Origin: Chelativorans multitrophicus
GTDB taxonomy: Bacteria > Pseudomonadota > Alphaproteobacteria > Rhizobiales > Rhizobiaceae
DNA length: 64,000 nt
Assembly (NCBI RefSeq): GCF_011317445.1
Contig: NZ_JAAAPL010000001.1
Location: forward strand, 372,001 to 436,000
Reading direction: 5' to 3'
The translations under genes were made by a program, and so were the position numbers. The notes under the pieces were generated by a model. That model made no database searches. It was not told the origin of the DNA and saw only the letters and a list, made by a program, of their open reading frames with translations. This document shows, one piece after another, positions 19,439 through 30,253 of this stretch (its first letter is position 1; every line of letters begins with the position of its first letter).

Positions 19439-20410
19439 CTACCACCGCAGCAGCACCGCGCCCCAGGTGAAGCCGCCCCCCATGGCTTCCAGAAGCACCA
19501 GATCCCCCTTCTGGATCTTGCCCTGTGATACCGCGTGGTTGAGCGCCAGCGGAACGGAAGCTGCGGAAGTGTTGCCGTGGAGATCTACGGTGATAACCAC
19601 CTTTTCTTCCGCAATGCCCAGTTTCTTCGCGGAAGCGTCGATGATTCGCTTGTTTGCCTGGTGGGAGACAAACCAGTCGATGTCTTCGGCCGTGATTCCG
19701 GCCTGACCGAAAACGTCCTCGATCACATCCGTGATCATTCCGACAGCATGTTTGAACACCTCACGCCCCTGCATCCGCAGGTGCCCCACGGTACGTGTGG
19801 TCGAGGGCCCCCCGTCCACATAAAGCTTTTCCTTGTGTGATCCGTCGGAGCGCAACGCCTCGGCAAGTATGCCGCGATCGCTTATGTCCCCCTGCCCTTC
19901 CTCCGCTTCCAGGACGATAGCCCCGGCTCCATCGCCGAACAGAACGCAGGTCGTACGATCCGTCCAGTCCAGGATGCGCGAGAACGTTTCCGCCCCGATG
20001 ACCAGCGCGCGCTTGGCCATACCGCCGCGAATGTAAAGGTCGGCCGTGGTGACCGCGTAGACGAAACCGCTGCAGACCGCCTGCATGTCGAAGGCGAAGC
20101 CCTGGCGTATACCGAGCCGCTCCTGAATTTCCACCGCGGTGGCGGGGAAGGTGTTGTTGGGCGTCGACGTCGCCACCACGATCAAATCGATATCAGCAGG
20201 GGCAAGACCCGCGGCATCCAAGGCGCGGAGTGCCGCAGCCTCGCCGAGCGAGGCTGTCGTCTCGTCGTCCGATGCAATATGTCGCTGGCGGATCCCGGTC
20301 CGTTGAACGATCCATTCGTCGGACGTTTCCAGCCGCGTCTCCAAGTCCTTGTTCGTCACGACTCGGCGTGGCAGGGCCGCGCCTACACCACGCACGGTGG
20401 ATCTGATCAT
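19439..20410 (-). CDS. fabH: Beta-ketoacyl-ACP synthase III
   Basis: 323 aa. The Cys-His-Asn triad is present: Cys113 (AVCSGF), His250 (VSHQANKR) and Asn280 (HGNTSAAS). The enzyme condenses acetyl-CoA with malonyl-ACP to start type II fatty acid synthesis. ATG 20410 uses an AGGGA ribosome site that includes the plsX stop codon, so plsX-fabH are closely coupled (9-base gap). Length and motifs are normal. Confidence 0.97.
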   Translation of the reverse strand: MIRSTVRGVGAALPRRVVTNKDLETRLETSDEWIVQRTGIRQRHIASDDETTASLGEAAALRALDAAGLAPADIDLIVVATSTPNNTFPATAVEIQERLGIRQGFAFDMQAVCSGFVYAVTTADLYIRGGMAKRALVIGAETFSRILDWTDRTTCVLFGDGAGAIVLEAEEGQGDISDRGILAEALRSDGSHKEKLYVDGGPSTTRTVGHLRMQGREVFKHAVGMITDVIEDVFGQAGITAEDIDWFVSHQANKRIIDASAKKLGIAEEKVVITVDLHGNTSAASVPLALNHAVSQGKIQKGDLVLLEAMGGGFTWGAVLLRW

Positions 20411-20419
20411 TCTGTTTCC

Positions 20420-21472
20420 CTATGCATTGGAGACAGCTCCGGCAGGTGCCACAGGGCGGCGCGCATGATAAAGATCAAGCGTGGCGCGCGTCTTATCCAA
20501 CAGTCCGCTCTTCACCATCTCGTAACCGAGTTCCACGGCCGCTGCGAAGCCTTCCTCATCGGCAGCGCCATGGCTCTTTACCACGATCCCCTTGAGGCCG
20601 AGGAATACGCCGCCATTGGTCCGGCGTACGTCCATCTTCTCGCGCAAGCGCTGAAACGCATCCCGCGCAAAGATATAGCCGATTCTGGCCATCAGCGTCC
20701 GGCTCATCGCCGCGCGCAGATATTCCGCGATCTGGCGCGCCGTTCCCTCGGCCGTCTTGAGCGCTATATTGCCGGAGAAGCCCTCCGTTACCACCACATC
20801 CACGGTGCCTTTGCCGATATCATCTCCTTCGACAAAACCGTGGTATTGCATGGTTTCGAGGGCGGCTTCACGCAGCATACGCCCCGCCTCCTTGACTTCC
20901 TCCTGGCCTTTGATCTCCTCCACGCCGACATTCAGAAGGCCCACGGTCGGCCGTTCTATGTCGAAAAGGGCATTGGCCATCGCCGCCCCAAGAATTGCGA
21001 AATCGACGAGTTGCTGGGCGTCCGCGCCGATGGTGGCGCCCACATCGAGGACGATGCTTTCGCCGCGGATCGTGGGCCATATGGCGGCTATCGCCGGCCG
21101 CTCGATATCGGCCATCGTGCGAAGACAGAATTTCGACATGGCCATGAGCGCGCCGGTATTGCCGGCGGAGATGCAGACATCAGCTTCTCCATCCTTCACC
21201 GCCTCTATGGCTTTCCACATGGAGGACTTCCACCGGCCATTGCGCAGCGCCTGGCTGGGCTTGTCGTCCATGCGCACGGCCACTTCGCAATGGGTGAAGT
21301 CGCTGACGTCGGCAAGGGCCGGAAGCCGATCCAGAACGGGCCGTGCCTCGTCCTCGCGGCCGAAGATGAGAAACCTCGCATCGGGCCGGCGCTCCGCCAC
21401 CCGAAGAAGGCTGGGGAGCGTGACCTCGGGACCGTGGTCTCCGCCCATTGCATCGATCGATATGCGTATCAC
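20420..21472 (-). CDS. plsX: Phosphate acyltransferase PlsX
   Basis: 350 aa from a GTG at 21472, which gives the family N-terminus [15 protein letters not shown] and has TGAGG 8 bases ahead. PlsX makes acyl-phosphate from acyl-ACP for phospholipid synthesis at the membrane surface. Conserved blocks [13 protein letters not shown] and [12 protein letters not shown] are present. It follows yceD after 105 bases and precedes fabH in the usual lipid-synthesis cluster. Confidence 0.96.
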   Translation of the reverse strand: MIRISIDAMGGDHGPEVTLPSLLRVAERRPDARFLIFGREDEARPVLDRLPALADVSDFTHCEVAVRMDDKPSQALRNGRWKSSMWKAIEAVKDGEADVCISAGNTGALMAMSKFCLRTMADIERPAIAAIWPTIRGESIVLDVGATIGADAQQLVDFAILGAAMANALFDIERPTVGLLNVGVEEIKGQEEVKEAGRMLREAALETMQYHGFVEGDDIGKGTVDVVVTEGFSGNIALKTAEGTARQIAEYLRAAMSRTLMARIGYIFARDAFQRLREKMDVRRTNGGVFLGLKGIVVKSHGAADEEGFAAAVELGYEMVKSGLLDKTRATLDLYHARRPVAPAGAVSNA

Positions 21473-21577
21473 GCGGCGTGCCTCAGCTGTCGAACGGAGC
21501 GGAGCCCCCAGAAAAGCCCGGCGAAAATAGCGTGTTTGCGCGCCCGCACAACCTTGATTTCCATCCTTTTCACTTTG

Positions 21578-22126
21578 TCAGCCATTTCCCTTGAGTTTCT
21601 TGAGCGCTTCATAAAGCGGGCCAGCATCTATCTCCTCGCCTTGCACTGGAAGCTCCAGTCCCGATCCCTCCTTGCGGGGGTAAGGGTCAATGGCAAGCTC
21701 GAAAAACTCTTCCGCCAGCGCCCCGACATCGACCGAATCGCCCGAAAAAACCTCGGGCAGATCGTCACCCTCGGCCTGGATAACCAGTTCGACGGTCTCG
21801 TCATCGATTCGGGAGAGGCGCGATCCCTCCGGCACCAGGATGGCGGAAACCTCTTCGTCTATTCGTGCAGGCAAGGGTTCAAGCGTCACAATACAGGCCT
21901 GGGTAATATCCGCTTGAACGCGGCCCAAGACCTGCACCCCGTCCTTCTTCCATGGCCGAACGGCCAGTTCCGCCGAGAAGTGCTCCACCGACAGAAGACC
22001 GTGCAGCCGCGCCAATTCCCCGCATTGGTTCGGATCAGCCGCAAATGTCACGGTAACGCCCTTGGCCGGGAGATTCCGCACATTGACCTCGTAAGAGACA
22101 GGGCTTTTCTCAGGTCGGGTTTCCAT
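21578..22126 (-). CDS. YceD/DUF177 family protein
   Basis: 182 aa from ATG 22126; a GTG one codon earlier is possible. The central block RVQADITQACIVTLEPLPARIDEE, with the conserved Cys, and the acidic stretch after it match DUF177 (YceD), whose members act in 23S rRNA maturation or precursor accumulation in other bacteria and plants. The usual partner rpmF is not next to it here; plsX-fabH are. The start overlaps the stop of the upstream chaperone gene (TGATG), with AGGAG 8 bases ahead. Confidence 0.85.
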   Translation of the reverse strand: METRPEKSPVSYEVNVRNLPAKGVTVTFAADPNQCGELARLHGLLSVEHFSAELAVRPWKKDGVQVLGRVQADITQACIVTLEPLPARIDEEVSAILVPEGSRLSRIDDETVELVIQAEGDDLPEVFSGDSVDVGALAEEFFELAIDPYPRKEGSGLELPVQGEEIDAGPLYEALKKLKGNG

Positions 22127-22674
22127 CACGATTTCTCCTGCGGCAAAGGCGGGAATGTCAGCTTTCCGGCCAGGAGTTCCTCATTGGCAAGCCCGGAAAG
22201 TACATGACAGGCCTCCAACATATAGGCAGCCAGTACCGCCGACTCATCCCAGACCGCGCGATCTGGCATGATGTTCCGCCTCAAAGCGCCCGCAAGCTCC
22301 GCTTCATTTCCAGCGTCCACAGCTTGGCCATAGGCTGAAAGTCTGCCGTAGAACATCCGCGCAAGCTTTTTTATGCGCTTGGGAACGCCGAGATCGCCGA
22401 TGCCCAATTCCCTCAGAGAATGATCGACCTCGCGAAAGAAATAATCGGTGAGCTCTTGCGCCAGATCGGCCAGTACACCGGTTTCGCCGCGCAGCCGATG
22501 GAGAAGGAGAAAAAGGTGGAGAGACAGCATTTCGAACCGGCCTAAAGGGGTATCGGGCACCTGCAGCTCGGAATAGAGCCGGGGCCGCCGTGCTGCCGCC
22601 ACGATTTCCCCATACAGCGCCTCCACCACACGTTGGCGAGCGCGCCGCTGCGCGCCGAACGGCCACTGGAACAT
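22126..22674 (-). CDS. Ubiquinol-cytochrome c chaperone (CBP3-like) family protein
   Basis: 182 aa, ATG 22674 with AAGGAGG 9 bases ahead. The all-helical core (LYSELQVPDTPLGRFEMLSLHLFLLLHRL, then FFREVDHSLRELGIGD and KKLARMFYGRLSAY) matches the CBP3/UQCC1 family, which binds nascent cytochrome b during bc1 complex assembly in mitochondria; the bacterial role is inferred. It is the first gene of the yceD-plsX-fabH-ihfA run and is divergent from bamE. Confidence 0.88.
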   Translation of the reverse strand: MFQWPFGAQRRARQRVVEALYGEIVAAARRPRLYSELQVPDTPLGRFEMLSLHLFLLLHRLRGETGVLADLAQELTDYFFREVDHSLRELGIGDLGVPKRIKKLARMFYGRLSAYGQAVDAGNEAELAGALRRNIMPDRAVWDESAVLAAYMLEACHVLSGLANEELLAGKLTFPPLPQEKS

Positions 22675-22824
22675 GAAGGTCGCCTCCTTCGGCTGGGGTT
22701 AACATGACCAATGCGGCTGATCCATAGCCAGGTCCAGTTGCATCGGCGCGAAAGCTGGTTTACCGGTTTTGCCGACCTGTGCAAGGTGACGGCCTTTCTC
22801 CAGACAGGCCAGCAAATCAGGGAG

Positions 22825-23355
22825 ATGTCGTTGCGGGTACGGAAAATCAATGGGAGCCATGCCTGCCGGGCGCTTCTCGCCGCGGCGGTCGGTGGCGCCG
22901 CTTTGGCGGTTTCAGGCTGCGGCAACGTGGCCTCCACGCTCAACGCGCGGGAAACCCTGACGCAGGGCTATGTGATCGACCCGCAGGCGCTGGAGCTGGT
23001 GCCGGTGGGATCAAGCCGCGAGCAGGTGCTTTTGGCATTGGGCACGCCGTCGACCACAGCCACCTTCGATAACGAGGTTTTCTATTACATCTCTCAAAAG
23101 CGAGTGCGCGGCGCGGCTTTCATGAACGCGAAGCTGGTCGACCAGCAGGTGCTTGCCGTTTATTTCGGGCCAGACCAGCGCGTGACGCAGATCGCGCATT
23201 ACGGGCTGCAGGACGGGAAGGTGTTCGACTTCATCTCGCGAACCACGCCGACCGGCGGCCGCGACCAGAATTTCATTGCACAGATGATTGCGGGTGTCGC
23301 GCGCGGCGCGCCGCCTGCCAATCCGCTGGGCGCCGCTGGCGGCGGCGGTCAGTAA
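22825..23355 (+). CDS. bamE: Outer membrane assembly lipoprotein BamE
   Basis: 176 aa from ATG 22825; TTG 22831 is an alternative with better spacing to GGGAG. A lipoprotein signal ends at Cys32 (AVSGC). The mature part holds the SmpA/OmlA fold: LTQGYVIDPQALELVPVGSSREQVLLALGTPS followed by FYYISQK, the hallmarks of BamE, a small subunit of the beta-barrel assembly machine. A Gly/Ala-rich tail is typical of alphaproteobacteria. Monocistronic, with a strong terminator directly after. Confidence 0.92.
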   Translation: MSLRVRKINGSHACRALLAAAVGGAALAVSGCGNVASTLNARETLTQGYVIDPQALELVPVGSSREQVLLALGTPSTTATFDNEVFYYISQKRVRGAAFMNAKLVDQQVLAVYFGPDQRVTQIAHYGLQDGKVFDFISRTTPTGGRDQNFIAQMIAGVARGAPPANPLGAAGGGGQ

Positions 23356-23373
23356 AGAGCGATCGATCCCACG

Positions 23374-23403
23374 AAAAAGGCCCGCAGAAATGCGGGCCTT
23401 TTT
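23374..23403 (+). terminator. Rho-independent terminator after bamE
   Basis: AAAAAGGCCCGCA / TGCGGGCCTTTTT stem with a short AGAA-type loop, 18 bases after the bamE stop; A-runs on the left let it also stop the convergent hppA transcript. Confidence 0.94.
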
Positions 23404-23429
23404 GCTTTTGATGCTCTTTGCCTAAAGCG

Positions 23430-25568
23430 CTAGTGCGCGAGTACGGCGAGCAGCAGCAATGCCATGATGTTGGTGATCTTGATGGCCGGATTCACGGCGG
23501 GGCCGGCGGTGTCCTTGTAAGGATCGCCCACGGTGTCGCCCGTCACCGATGCTTTATGGGCGTCGGACCCCTTCATGTGCTTCACACCGTCCTTGTCGAC
23601 GAAACCGTCCTCGAAGCTCTTTTTGGCGTTGTCCCATGCGCCGCCGCCCGAAGTCATGGAGATGGCGACGAAGAGGCCGTTGACGATCACGCCCAGGAGC
23701 GAGGCACCGAGCGCAGCGAAGGCCGAGGCCTTCGAGCCTGAAATGAGCAGCACGCCGAAATAAACGACCAGCGGCGCCAGCACCGGCAGCAATGACGGAA
23801 TGATCATTTCGCGGATCGCCGCCTTTGTGAGCATATCCACGGCGCGCGCGTAGTTTGGTTTGCTCGTACCCTGCATGATGCCGGGATCGTCGCGGAACTG
23901 CTTGCGCACCTCTTCCACGATCGACCCCGCAGCACGCCCCACCGCCGTCATGGCGATACCGCCGAAGAGATAGGGGATGAGGCCGCCGAAAATCAGGCCG
24001 GCCACCACATAGGGGTTGGACAGGGAGAAGGAGATGTCGCCGATATCCGCGAAATAGGGGAACTCGGTCGCATTGGCGGCAAAATATTGCAGGTCGTAGG
24101 AATAGGCCGCGAAAAGAACCAGCGCGCCGAGACCTGCCGAGCCGATCGCATAACCCTTGGTCACCGCCTTGGTGGTGTTGCCGACAGCATCGAGCGCATC
24201 GGTGGACTGGCGCACCTCAGGCGGCAGGCCCGACATTTCGGCGATGCCGCCGGCATTGTCCGTCACCGGACCGAAAGCGTCGAGCGCCACGATCATGCCG
24301 GCGAGCCCAAGCATGGTGGTGACGGCAATCGCCGTGCCGTAAAGGCCGCCGAGCTGGTAGGTGGCGATAATGCCGCCCACGATCACGATGGCGGGAAGCG
24401 CGGTCGCTTCCAGCGACACCGCAAGCCCCTGGATCACATTCGTGCCGTGGCCCGTGACGGAGGCCTGCGCGATCGAATTCACCGGGCGCTTGTTGGTGCC
24501 GGTGTAGTATTCCGTAATCACCACGATCAGGCCGGTCACGACGAGGCCGATCAGGCCGCAGACGAACAGGCTCGTGCCGTTGACGGTGATGCCGTTGACT
24601 GTTCCGAGGTCGCCCCATCCCACCGTAAGCGACGTGGCGGCACCGATGCCGAGGATCGTGAGCAGGCCGGTTACGATCAAACCCCTGTAGAGCGCGCCCA
24701 TAATGGAGTTGTTCGTGCCAAGCTTCACGAAGAAGGTGCCGATGATGGATGTGATGATGCAGGCGCCGCATATGGCGAGCGGGTAGAGCATCACGCTCCC
24801 CAAAATCTCGCTTCCGCCGAAGAAAATGGCGCCAAGAACCATGGTGGCAACGACCGTCACCGCATAGGTCTCGAACAGGTCGGCAGCCATGCCGGCGCAG
24901 TCACCCACATTGTCACCGACATTGTCGGCGATGGTAGCCGGATTGCGCGGATCGTCTTCCGGAATGCCCGCTTCCACCTTGCCCACAAGGTCGCCACCAA
25001 CATCGGCACCCTTGGTGAAGATGCCGCCGCCCAGACGGGCGAAAATGGAGATGAGGGAGGCGCCGAACCCAAGCGCAACCAGCGCGTCGATAACGCCGCG
25101 ATCCGCAGGCCCGTAGCCCATGGGGCCGATCAGCACCCAATAATAGACGGAGACGCCGAGCAGCGCGAGACCAGCCACAAGCATGCCGGTGATGGCGCCC
25201 GATTTGAAGGCGATCTCGAGCCCGGCGGAAAGACTGTTCGAGGCCGCCTGCGCCGTGCGCACATTGGCGCGGACGGAAACATGCATGCCGATGAAGCCGG
25301 CAGCCCCCGAGAGCACGGCACCGATGAGAAAACCGATCGCCGCGGCGGCATTCAGCAGCCACCAGGCAAGGAGGAAAACGACGACACCGACAATGGCGAT
25401 GGTCGTATATTGCCGAGTGAGATAAGCCTGTGCGCCCTCCCGAATGGCACCGGCGATTTCCTGCATGCGTGCATTGCCCTGATCGGCGGCGAGCACCGAT
25501 TGTGTAGCCCAGATGGCATAAAGGACAGAAAGCAGGCCGCAGGCGATGACAACGTAAAGCATGGTCAT
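23430..25568 (-). CDS. hppA: Membrane-bound H+-translocating pyrophosphatase, K+-independent type
   Basis: 712 aa from the start at 25568; the frame is open to 25811 but only this start gives the family N-terminus and a membrane span. About 16 membrane helices. The catalytic acidic block is intact ([35 protein letters not shown], given here in two parts: [18 protein letters not shown] and DNVGDNVGD). The [11 protein letters not shown] segment has Lys where K+-dependent enzymes have Ala, which marks the K+-insensitive proton-pumping subfamily, as in Rhodospirillum. It couples PPi hydrolysis to proton export across the inner membrane. Monocistronic, convergent with bamE. Confidence 0.95.
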   Translation of the reverse strand: MTMLYVVIACGLLSVLYAIWATQSVLAADQGNARMQEIAGAIREGAQAYLTRQYTTIAIVGVVVFLLAWWLLNAAAAIGFLIGAVLSGAAGFIGMHVSVRANVRTAQAASNSLSAGLEIAFKSGAITGMLVAGLALLGVSVYYWVLIGPMGYGPADRGVIDALVALGFGASLISIFARLGGGIFTKGADVGGDLVGKVEAGIPEDDPRNPATIADNVGDNVGDCAGMAADLFETYAVTVVATMVLGAIFFGGSEILGSVMLYPLAICGACIITSIIGTFFVKLGTNNSIMGALYRGLIVTGLLTILGIGAATSLTVGWGDLGTVNGITVNGTSLFVCGLIGLVVTGLIVVITEYYTGTNKRPVNSIAQASVTGHGTNVIQGLAVSLEATALPAIVIVGGIIATYQLGGLYGTAIAVTTMLGLAGMIVALDAFGPVTDNAGGIAEMSGLPPEVRQSTDALDAVGNTTKAVTKGYAIGSAGLGALVLFAAYSYDLQYFAANATEFPYFADIGDISFSLSNPYVVAGLIFGGLIPYLFGGIAMTAVGRAAGSIVEEVRKQFRDDPGIMQGTSKPNYARAVDMLTKAAIREMIIPSLLPVLAPLVVYFGVLLISGSKASAFAALGASLLGVIVNGLFVAISMTSGGGAWDNAKKSFEDGFVDKDGVKHMKGSDAHKASVTGDTVGDPYKDTAGPAVNPAIKITNIMALLLLAVLAH

Positions 25569-25767
25569 GCCAAAACAATCCCTTGATTTCGGCCCGCCGG
25601 AACCCCTCCCCGGGCCTGGAGAAAGGCCGCAGCGAAGAAATGCCGCAGCCCAGGGCGCGACTTTGTGAAAGACGCCGGTCTGCGTCAAGGTTTTCGTGCG
25701 ACGAATATACGCAGCAGGCACATGAGGACAAAACGCCGCACCCAGCCAGAAGCGATATGCCCCGGTT

Positions 25768-26985
25768 TCACGCCGGGCGGGCTGTCCTTCTGCGCTGCAA
25801 GGCCAGAACACTCAGAATCACCAGGCACAGGCCCGCCACCGGAAAGATCACCCAGTTCAGCATCTCCCAGCCAAAGCCGTGATAGACACGGCCCGACATG
25901 AAAGAAGCGAAGGCGACGGTGGAAAACAGCAGGAAATCGTGCACGCCCTCCACCTTGTTCTTCTCGGAGGGGCGGTAGCACTCCGCCACCATGGCGGTCG
26001 CACCGATGAAGCCGAAATTCCAGCCGACGCCAAGCAGCACGAGCGCCAGCCAGAACTGCCACAGCGCGATGCCGGAGAGCGCCACCAAGCCGCAGCCGAT
26101 CAGGAGAATGAGGCCGGCAGCAACAATCGGCTCCTTGCCGAATCGCGCGATCAGATTTCCAGTGAAGAAGCTCGGCGCGAACATGGCAAGCACGTGCCAG
26201 GAAATGCCGAGCGTCGCCTCGTCCGGCGAAAAGCCGCAGCCCACCATGGCGAGCGGCGCGCCGGTCATCACAAAACTCATTAACGCGAAGGAACTGACGC
26301 CGCAGAAAAGAGCGGTGATGAAGCGCGGGCGCGACAGGATCTCTCCCAATGGACGGGCGGAATCTTCCTCGCGCCAAGCCGCTACGGAGACTTCATCCTT
26401 CCTGAGCCGCAGGAGCGAAAGGATTAAACCACCTACCACCGCAAGCCCGACAATGGAGGCAAAAGCGCCGGCGAACATCACCGGCGCAAAGAGTTCGCGC
26501 GTGTGGATTGCCACCTGCGGCCCCAGAATGGCGGAGATCACCCCTCCCCCAAGCACCCAGGAAATGGCGCGCGGCTTGAAGTCCGCCGGGGCATTGTCGG
26601 CTGCCGCAAAGCGGTATTGCTGAAGAAACGCATTGCCACCGCCCACGAGCAGAAGACCGAGGGCAAAAAGCCAAAAATTGGCCTGGAACAATGCCACTAC
26701 TGCGATGACGCCTCCTATGGCGGTAACGCCGGTGCCCGAAATGAAGCTGTTCCGGCGGCCGAACGTCCCGGCAAGCATCGCTGCCGGAAGAGTCGCAAGG
26801 GCGACCCCGATGTTGAACCCGGTGAGGGGCGCGGTGGCGAGCGACTTGTCGGAGCCGAGCAGATAGCTTCCCGCGAGGCTGCCCATGGATATCGCTATGG
26901 GTGCCGACGCACCGACGACCGCTTGTGCAGCCGCGAGAATCAGCGCGGTGCGTTTCGCCTCACGATAAAGCGCTTCAGCCGTCAC
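25768..26985 (-). CDS. MFS transporter at the end of the riboflavin operon
   Basis: 405 aa from a GTG at 26985 that overlaps the nusB stop (GTGA), so it is translationally coupled to nusB. Twelve membrane spans, with the MFS loop motif degenerate (GTFGRRNSF between spans 2 and 3). The substrate is not visible. Its place after ribD-ribE-ribH-nusB raises flavin transport as a possibility: an MFS family called RfnT has been described from alphaproteobacteria, but I cannot confirm membership by eye. It could equally be a drug or metabolite exporter. Confidence 0.82.
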
Positions 26986-27485
26986 GAAGGATCCTTGCCC
27001 TTGCCCTCGCCACGCATCCGACGTGCCACACGGTCGAGAACGGCATTCACCAGCTTAGGCTCTTCCTCCTCGCCGTAGAATGCCTTGGCTATATCGATAT
27101 ATTCAGAGACAACGACGGGGACAGGCACGTCGGAGCGCTTTGAAAGTTCATAGACGCCGGCCCGCAGGATCGCACGCAGCGTCGAATCGAGGCGTGAGAG
27201 CGGCCAATCCTCCGTCAGCGACTGGCGAATGACCGGATCGATAAAGGTCTGATTCTCGATGACGCCGGACAGGATCGCGCGGAACCATTGCGCGTCTGCT
27301 TCCCGGTAGAGATCACCGTCGATCTCCTTGCCGAGCCGGAAAGCCTCATATTCGGCTGTGGTCTCGAGGAGACCGGTGCCCGCAACATCCATTTGATAAA
27401 GCGCCTGCACCGCAGCAAGTCGTGCGGCGCCGCGCTTGTTGGCGGGGCGGAAGTTTTCGGCAGGGCTTTTAGAGGGGGTGGTCAA
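26982..27485 (-). CDS. nusB: Transcription antitermination factor NusB
   Basis: 167 aa from a TTG at 27485, 3 bases after the ribH stop, with TTGGAG 9 bases ahead. The N-terminal [17 protein letters not shown] and C-terminal [34 protein letters not shown] blocks (named here in pieces: [40 protein letters not shown]) are the NusB family signature. It binds boxA RNA with NusE/S10 in rRNA antitermination. Linkage to ribH is widespread. The 20-residue leader is longer than in E. coli but common in Rhizobiales. Confidence 0.95.
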
Positions 27486-27488
27486 GGT

Positions 27489-27959
27489 TCACGCTCCAAG
27501 GCGTTTCTTGAGTTCAATCATTCGAAGCGCGGCCTCGGCGGCCGCACGCCCCTTCCCGGCTCCTTCGATTGTCCCGGTCTCGGGACGGCCTTTCACCCGC
27601 TCCCAAGCCTGCTCCTCATTCTCGACCGTGAGGATGCCGTTGCCGATAGCAAGCCCCTCCTTCACCGTCAGGTCCATGAGGCCGCGCGCCGATTCGTTCG
27701 AAACGATCTCGAAATGGTAGGTCTCACCACGAATGACGCAGCCGAGCGCGACAAAACCGTCATAGCGACGGCCATTCTTCTGCGCAGCCTGATGCGCGAG
27801 AGCGATCGCCCCGGGGATCTCCAGTGCGCCGGGGACGGTCACGAGATCAAAGGAGGCGCCCGCCTCGTCCAAGGCTTCCTTCGCGGAATTCAGCAGGCCA
27901 TCGGCCAAGTCATCGTAAAAGCGCGCTTCGACGATGAGGAGTTTCGTCTTGTCTGTCAT
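27489..27959 (-). CDS. ribH: 6,7-dimethyl-8-ribityllumazine synthase
   Basis: 156 aa, ATG 27959. Motifs of lumazine synthase are present: [28 protein letters not shown], the [12 protein letters not shown] loop with the catalytic His, and the [12 protein letters not shown] segment. It condenses the ribityl-aminouracil with dihydroxybutanone phosphate, the penultimate step of riboflavin synthesis. 24 bases separate it from ribE and 3 from nusB, all in one operon. Confidence 0.97.
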   Translation of the reverse strand: MTDKTKLLIVEARFYDDLADGLLNSAKEALDEAGASFDLVTVPGALEIPGAIALAHQAAQKNGRRYDGFVALGCVIRGETYHFEIVSNESARGLMDLTVKEGLAIGNGILTVENEEQAWERVKGRPETGTIEGAGKGRAAAEAALRMIELKKRLGA

Positions 27960-27983
27960 CTTTATCTCCGGGAGAGCAGCCGA

Positions 27984-28598
27984 TTAGGCCTCTTTCGCCG
28001 CCTCCGCAAGACGCGCGGCGTAGCGGGCCATGGTATCGACCTCAAGATTGACCTTTTGACCCACCTGCCGCTCCCCCCAGGTCGTGACGTCGAGCGAATG
28101 ATGGATAAGCAGCACGTTGAAACGATTGCCATCGACGCGGTTCACCGTGAGAGACGTGCCGTCCAGCGCTACGGAGCCTTTGGGGGCGATGAATTTTGCG
28201 AGTTCCCGCGGCGCTTCGAGCACAAAGCGCACGGCTTCGCCCTCTTCCCTGCGCTCGACGATGGTGGCCGTGCCGTCCACATGGCCCGAGACGATATGTC
28301 CACCCAGCTCGTCGCCGATCTTTAGCGCGCGCTCCAAATTGATGCGCGTGCCGTCATGCCATTCGGAAACGGTCGTGAGTTGAAGGGCCTCATCCCATGC
28401 CTCTACCTCGCACCAACGCTGGTTCGAACCGCCCTCGGGCAGGGCCACAACCGTCAGGCACACGCCGGCACAGGCGATTGATGCGCCGATATCGATGCTC
28501 TGCGGGTCGTAATTGGTCCCGATCCGCAGCCGCAACCCCTTGGGAAGCGGCACAATGCGCTGAATCGCGCCCACATCCGTCACGATGCCCGTGAACAT
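27984..28598 (-). CDS. ribE: Riboflavin synthase, alpha chain
   Basis: 204 aa with the two lumazine-binding repeats: the first starts MFTGIVTDVGAI and has SIACAGVCLTVV, the second has HIVSGHVDGTATI and SVALDGTSLTVN. It dismutates two lumazines to riboflavin. ATG 28598 overlaps the ribD stop by one base (TAATG). No FMN riboswitch sequence is seen in or upstream of this operon. Confidence 0.96.
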   Translation of the reverse strand: MFTGIVTDVGAIQRIVPLPKGLRLRIGTNYDPQSIDIGASIACAGVCLTVVALPEGGSNQRWCEVEAWDEALQLTTVSEWHDGTRINLERALKIGDELGGHIVSGHVDGTATIVERREEGEAVRFVLEAPRELAKFIAPKGSVALDGTSLTVNRVDGNRFNVLLIHHSLDVTTWGERQVGQKVNLEVDTMARYAARLAEAAKEA

Positions 28599-29710
28599 TA
28601 CGCCCTCACATATTCGAAATAGAGATCTTCGCCGAAGCGCGCCTCGCGCCGCTTGGCGAAACCCGATGGGATATGGTCGAGGTCAACCGGCGAGGCAATG
28701 CCTTCATCCCCGATTTTCCCCCGACCGACAAAAAGACACAAGCGATCCACTAGGTCTTCCGACAGAAACTCCCTGGCGGTGAAGGCACCGCCCTCGACCA
28801 TCAGCGTCGAAATGCCTCGGGCGGCGAGATCCTCCAGAAATTCCGGCAAGGCGATGTGGCCGTCAAAGGCCTCCACGCCAATGAGCTCCACGCCGGCAGC
28901 CGCCAGCGCCGCCCGGCGCTCGCTGTCGACATCCTGAGCCGCCGTCACCAAAAGAGGCACTTCGCGCGCCGTACTCACGAGTACGGAGTCCGGCGGCAGG
29001 CGCAAATGGCGGTCCAGCACAATGCGCGCGGGCGATCGCGCCTCCAGCCCCGGCAGACGGCTGGTGAGTAAGGGATCGTCGGCAAGTGCGGTGCCATTGC
29101 CGATCAGGATCGCATCGGCCTCGGCGCGCATCATATGAACCTGCCGGCGGGCAATCGCCTCTGTAATACGGACCTGCCCCTGCCCTTCGCGGCCGATTTT
29201 CATGTCAGCAGAAAGAGCAACCTTCAAAGTCACTTCAGGACGTTTCTTCGTGGATCGGGTGAGATAACCCGCAAGAAGGTCCGCCGCTTCGGCAGCCAGG
29301 AGCCCCTCGACAACTTCAATTCCGGCGGCGCGCAGCATCGAATAGCCTTTGCCGCTGACCCGCAGGTCCGGATCGCTAGCAGCGCCCACCACGCGCGCCA
29401 CGCCAGCAGCAATCAGTGCCAGCGAACAGGGCGGCGTGCGGCCATGATGGGCGCATGGCTCGAGCGTGACATAGGCCGTGGCGCCGCGCGCCAGTTCGCC
29501 AGCCTCTTCAAGCGCCTGGCTCTCGGCGTGGGGCCGTCCGCCGATGGCGGTAACGGCGCGCCCAACGATATAAGGCCCTTCGCCATCGTCGCGCACGATC
29601 AAGCAGCCTACCGATGGGTTGGCCCCGGTCAGGCCGAGATGCCGTCGCGAAAGCCGGACCGCCGCCGCCATGAAGCGGCGGTCGTGCGCGGAAATTGGGG
29701 CGCTAGGCAT
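28598..29710 (-). CDS. ribD: Bifunctional pyrimidine deaminase/reductase RibD
   Basis: 370 aa, ATG 29710. The N-terminal deaminase domain has the zinc motifs PHAESQAL and PCAHHGRTPPC; the C-terminal reductase domain (about 150-370) has GNGTALADDPLLTSR, RIVLDRHLRLP and the LMVEGGAFTAREFL NADPH-binding part. It carries out two consecutive steps of riboflavin synthesis. Length is standard. It lies 41 bases downstream of nrdR. Confidence 0.96.
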   Translation of the reverse strand: MPSAPISAHDRRFMAAAVRLSRRHLGLTGANPSVGCLIVRDDGEGPYIVGRAVTAIGGRPHAESQALEEAGELARGATAYVTLEPCAHHGRTPPCSLALIAAGVARVVGAASDPDLRVSGKGYSMLRAAGIEVVEGLLAAEAADLLAGYLTRSTKKRPEVTLKVALSADMKIGREGQGQVRITEAIARRQVHMMRAEADAILIGNGTALADDPLLTSRLPGLEARSPARIVLDRHLRLPPDSVLVSTAREVPLLVTAAQDVDSERRAALAAAGVELIGVEAFDGHIALPEFLEDLAARGISTLMVEGGAFTAREFLSEDLVDRLCLFVGRGKIGDEGIASPVDLDHIPSGFAKRREARFGEDLYFEYVRA

Positions 29711-29751
29711 CTAAACCGTCTCAATGTGGCTATCTAGGGTGTTCACCCCGT

Positions 29752-30216
29752 CTACTCCAGCTCCGGCTCGCCTCTCAGCTCGCCGAGCACGTCCTGGAAA
29801 TCCTTCGCCTCGCGGAAATTCCGATAGACCGAGGCGTAGCGGACATAGGCAACGTCGTCGAGCGACTTCAGCGCCTCCATGACGAGCAGGCCGATATCGT
29901 CCGTACTAATCTCGTTCTCCCCGAAGCTTTCGAGCTGCCGCACGATGCCGGTTACGGCACGCTCAACCCGATCAGGATCGACATTACGCTTCCTAAGCGC
30001 GATCTCGAAGGATCGATGCAGCTTATCGCGGTCGAAAGGCACCTTGCGGCCGGTCCTCTTCACCACGACCAGATCGCGCAGCTGCACGCGCTCGAAGGTG
30101 GTGAAGCGGCCGCCGCAGACGGGACAGGCACGGCGGCGGCGGATCGCGGCGCCATCTTCGGCGGGCCGCGAATCCTTCACCTGGGTGTCTTCCGACTGGC
30201 AATAGGGACAGCGCAT
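29752..30216 (-). CDS. nrdR: Transcriptional repressor NrdR
   Basis: 154 aa. The zinc ribbon is complete (CPYC at residues 3-6 and CPVCGGRF near 34), followed by the ATP-cone domain with [16 protein letters not shown]. NrdR represses ribonucleotide reductase genes in response to (d)ATP. The gene lies between glyA and ribD, a very common order in alphaproteobacteria. The C-terminal tail EPELE is acidic and variable. Confidence 0.97.
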   Translation of the reverse strand: MRCPYCQSEDTQVKDSRPAEDGAAIRRRRACPVCGGRFTTFERVQLRDLVVVKRTGRKVPFDRDKLHRSFEIALRKRNVDPDRVERAVTGIVRQLESFGENEISTDDIGLLVMEALKSLDDVAYVRYASVYRNFREAKDFQDVLGELRGEPELE

Positions 30217-30253
30217 CTCAGCTTCCGCTCGTCAAACCCGCGCTTCTCAGCGC

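Noticed and set aside
24087-25586. 499-codon open frame antisense to the pyrophosphatase gene
   Set aside because: It is the mirror of a high-GC gene with strong codon bias, is full of His/Arg/Gly without a fold pattern, has no ribosome site, and the opposite strand encodes a complete HppA.
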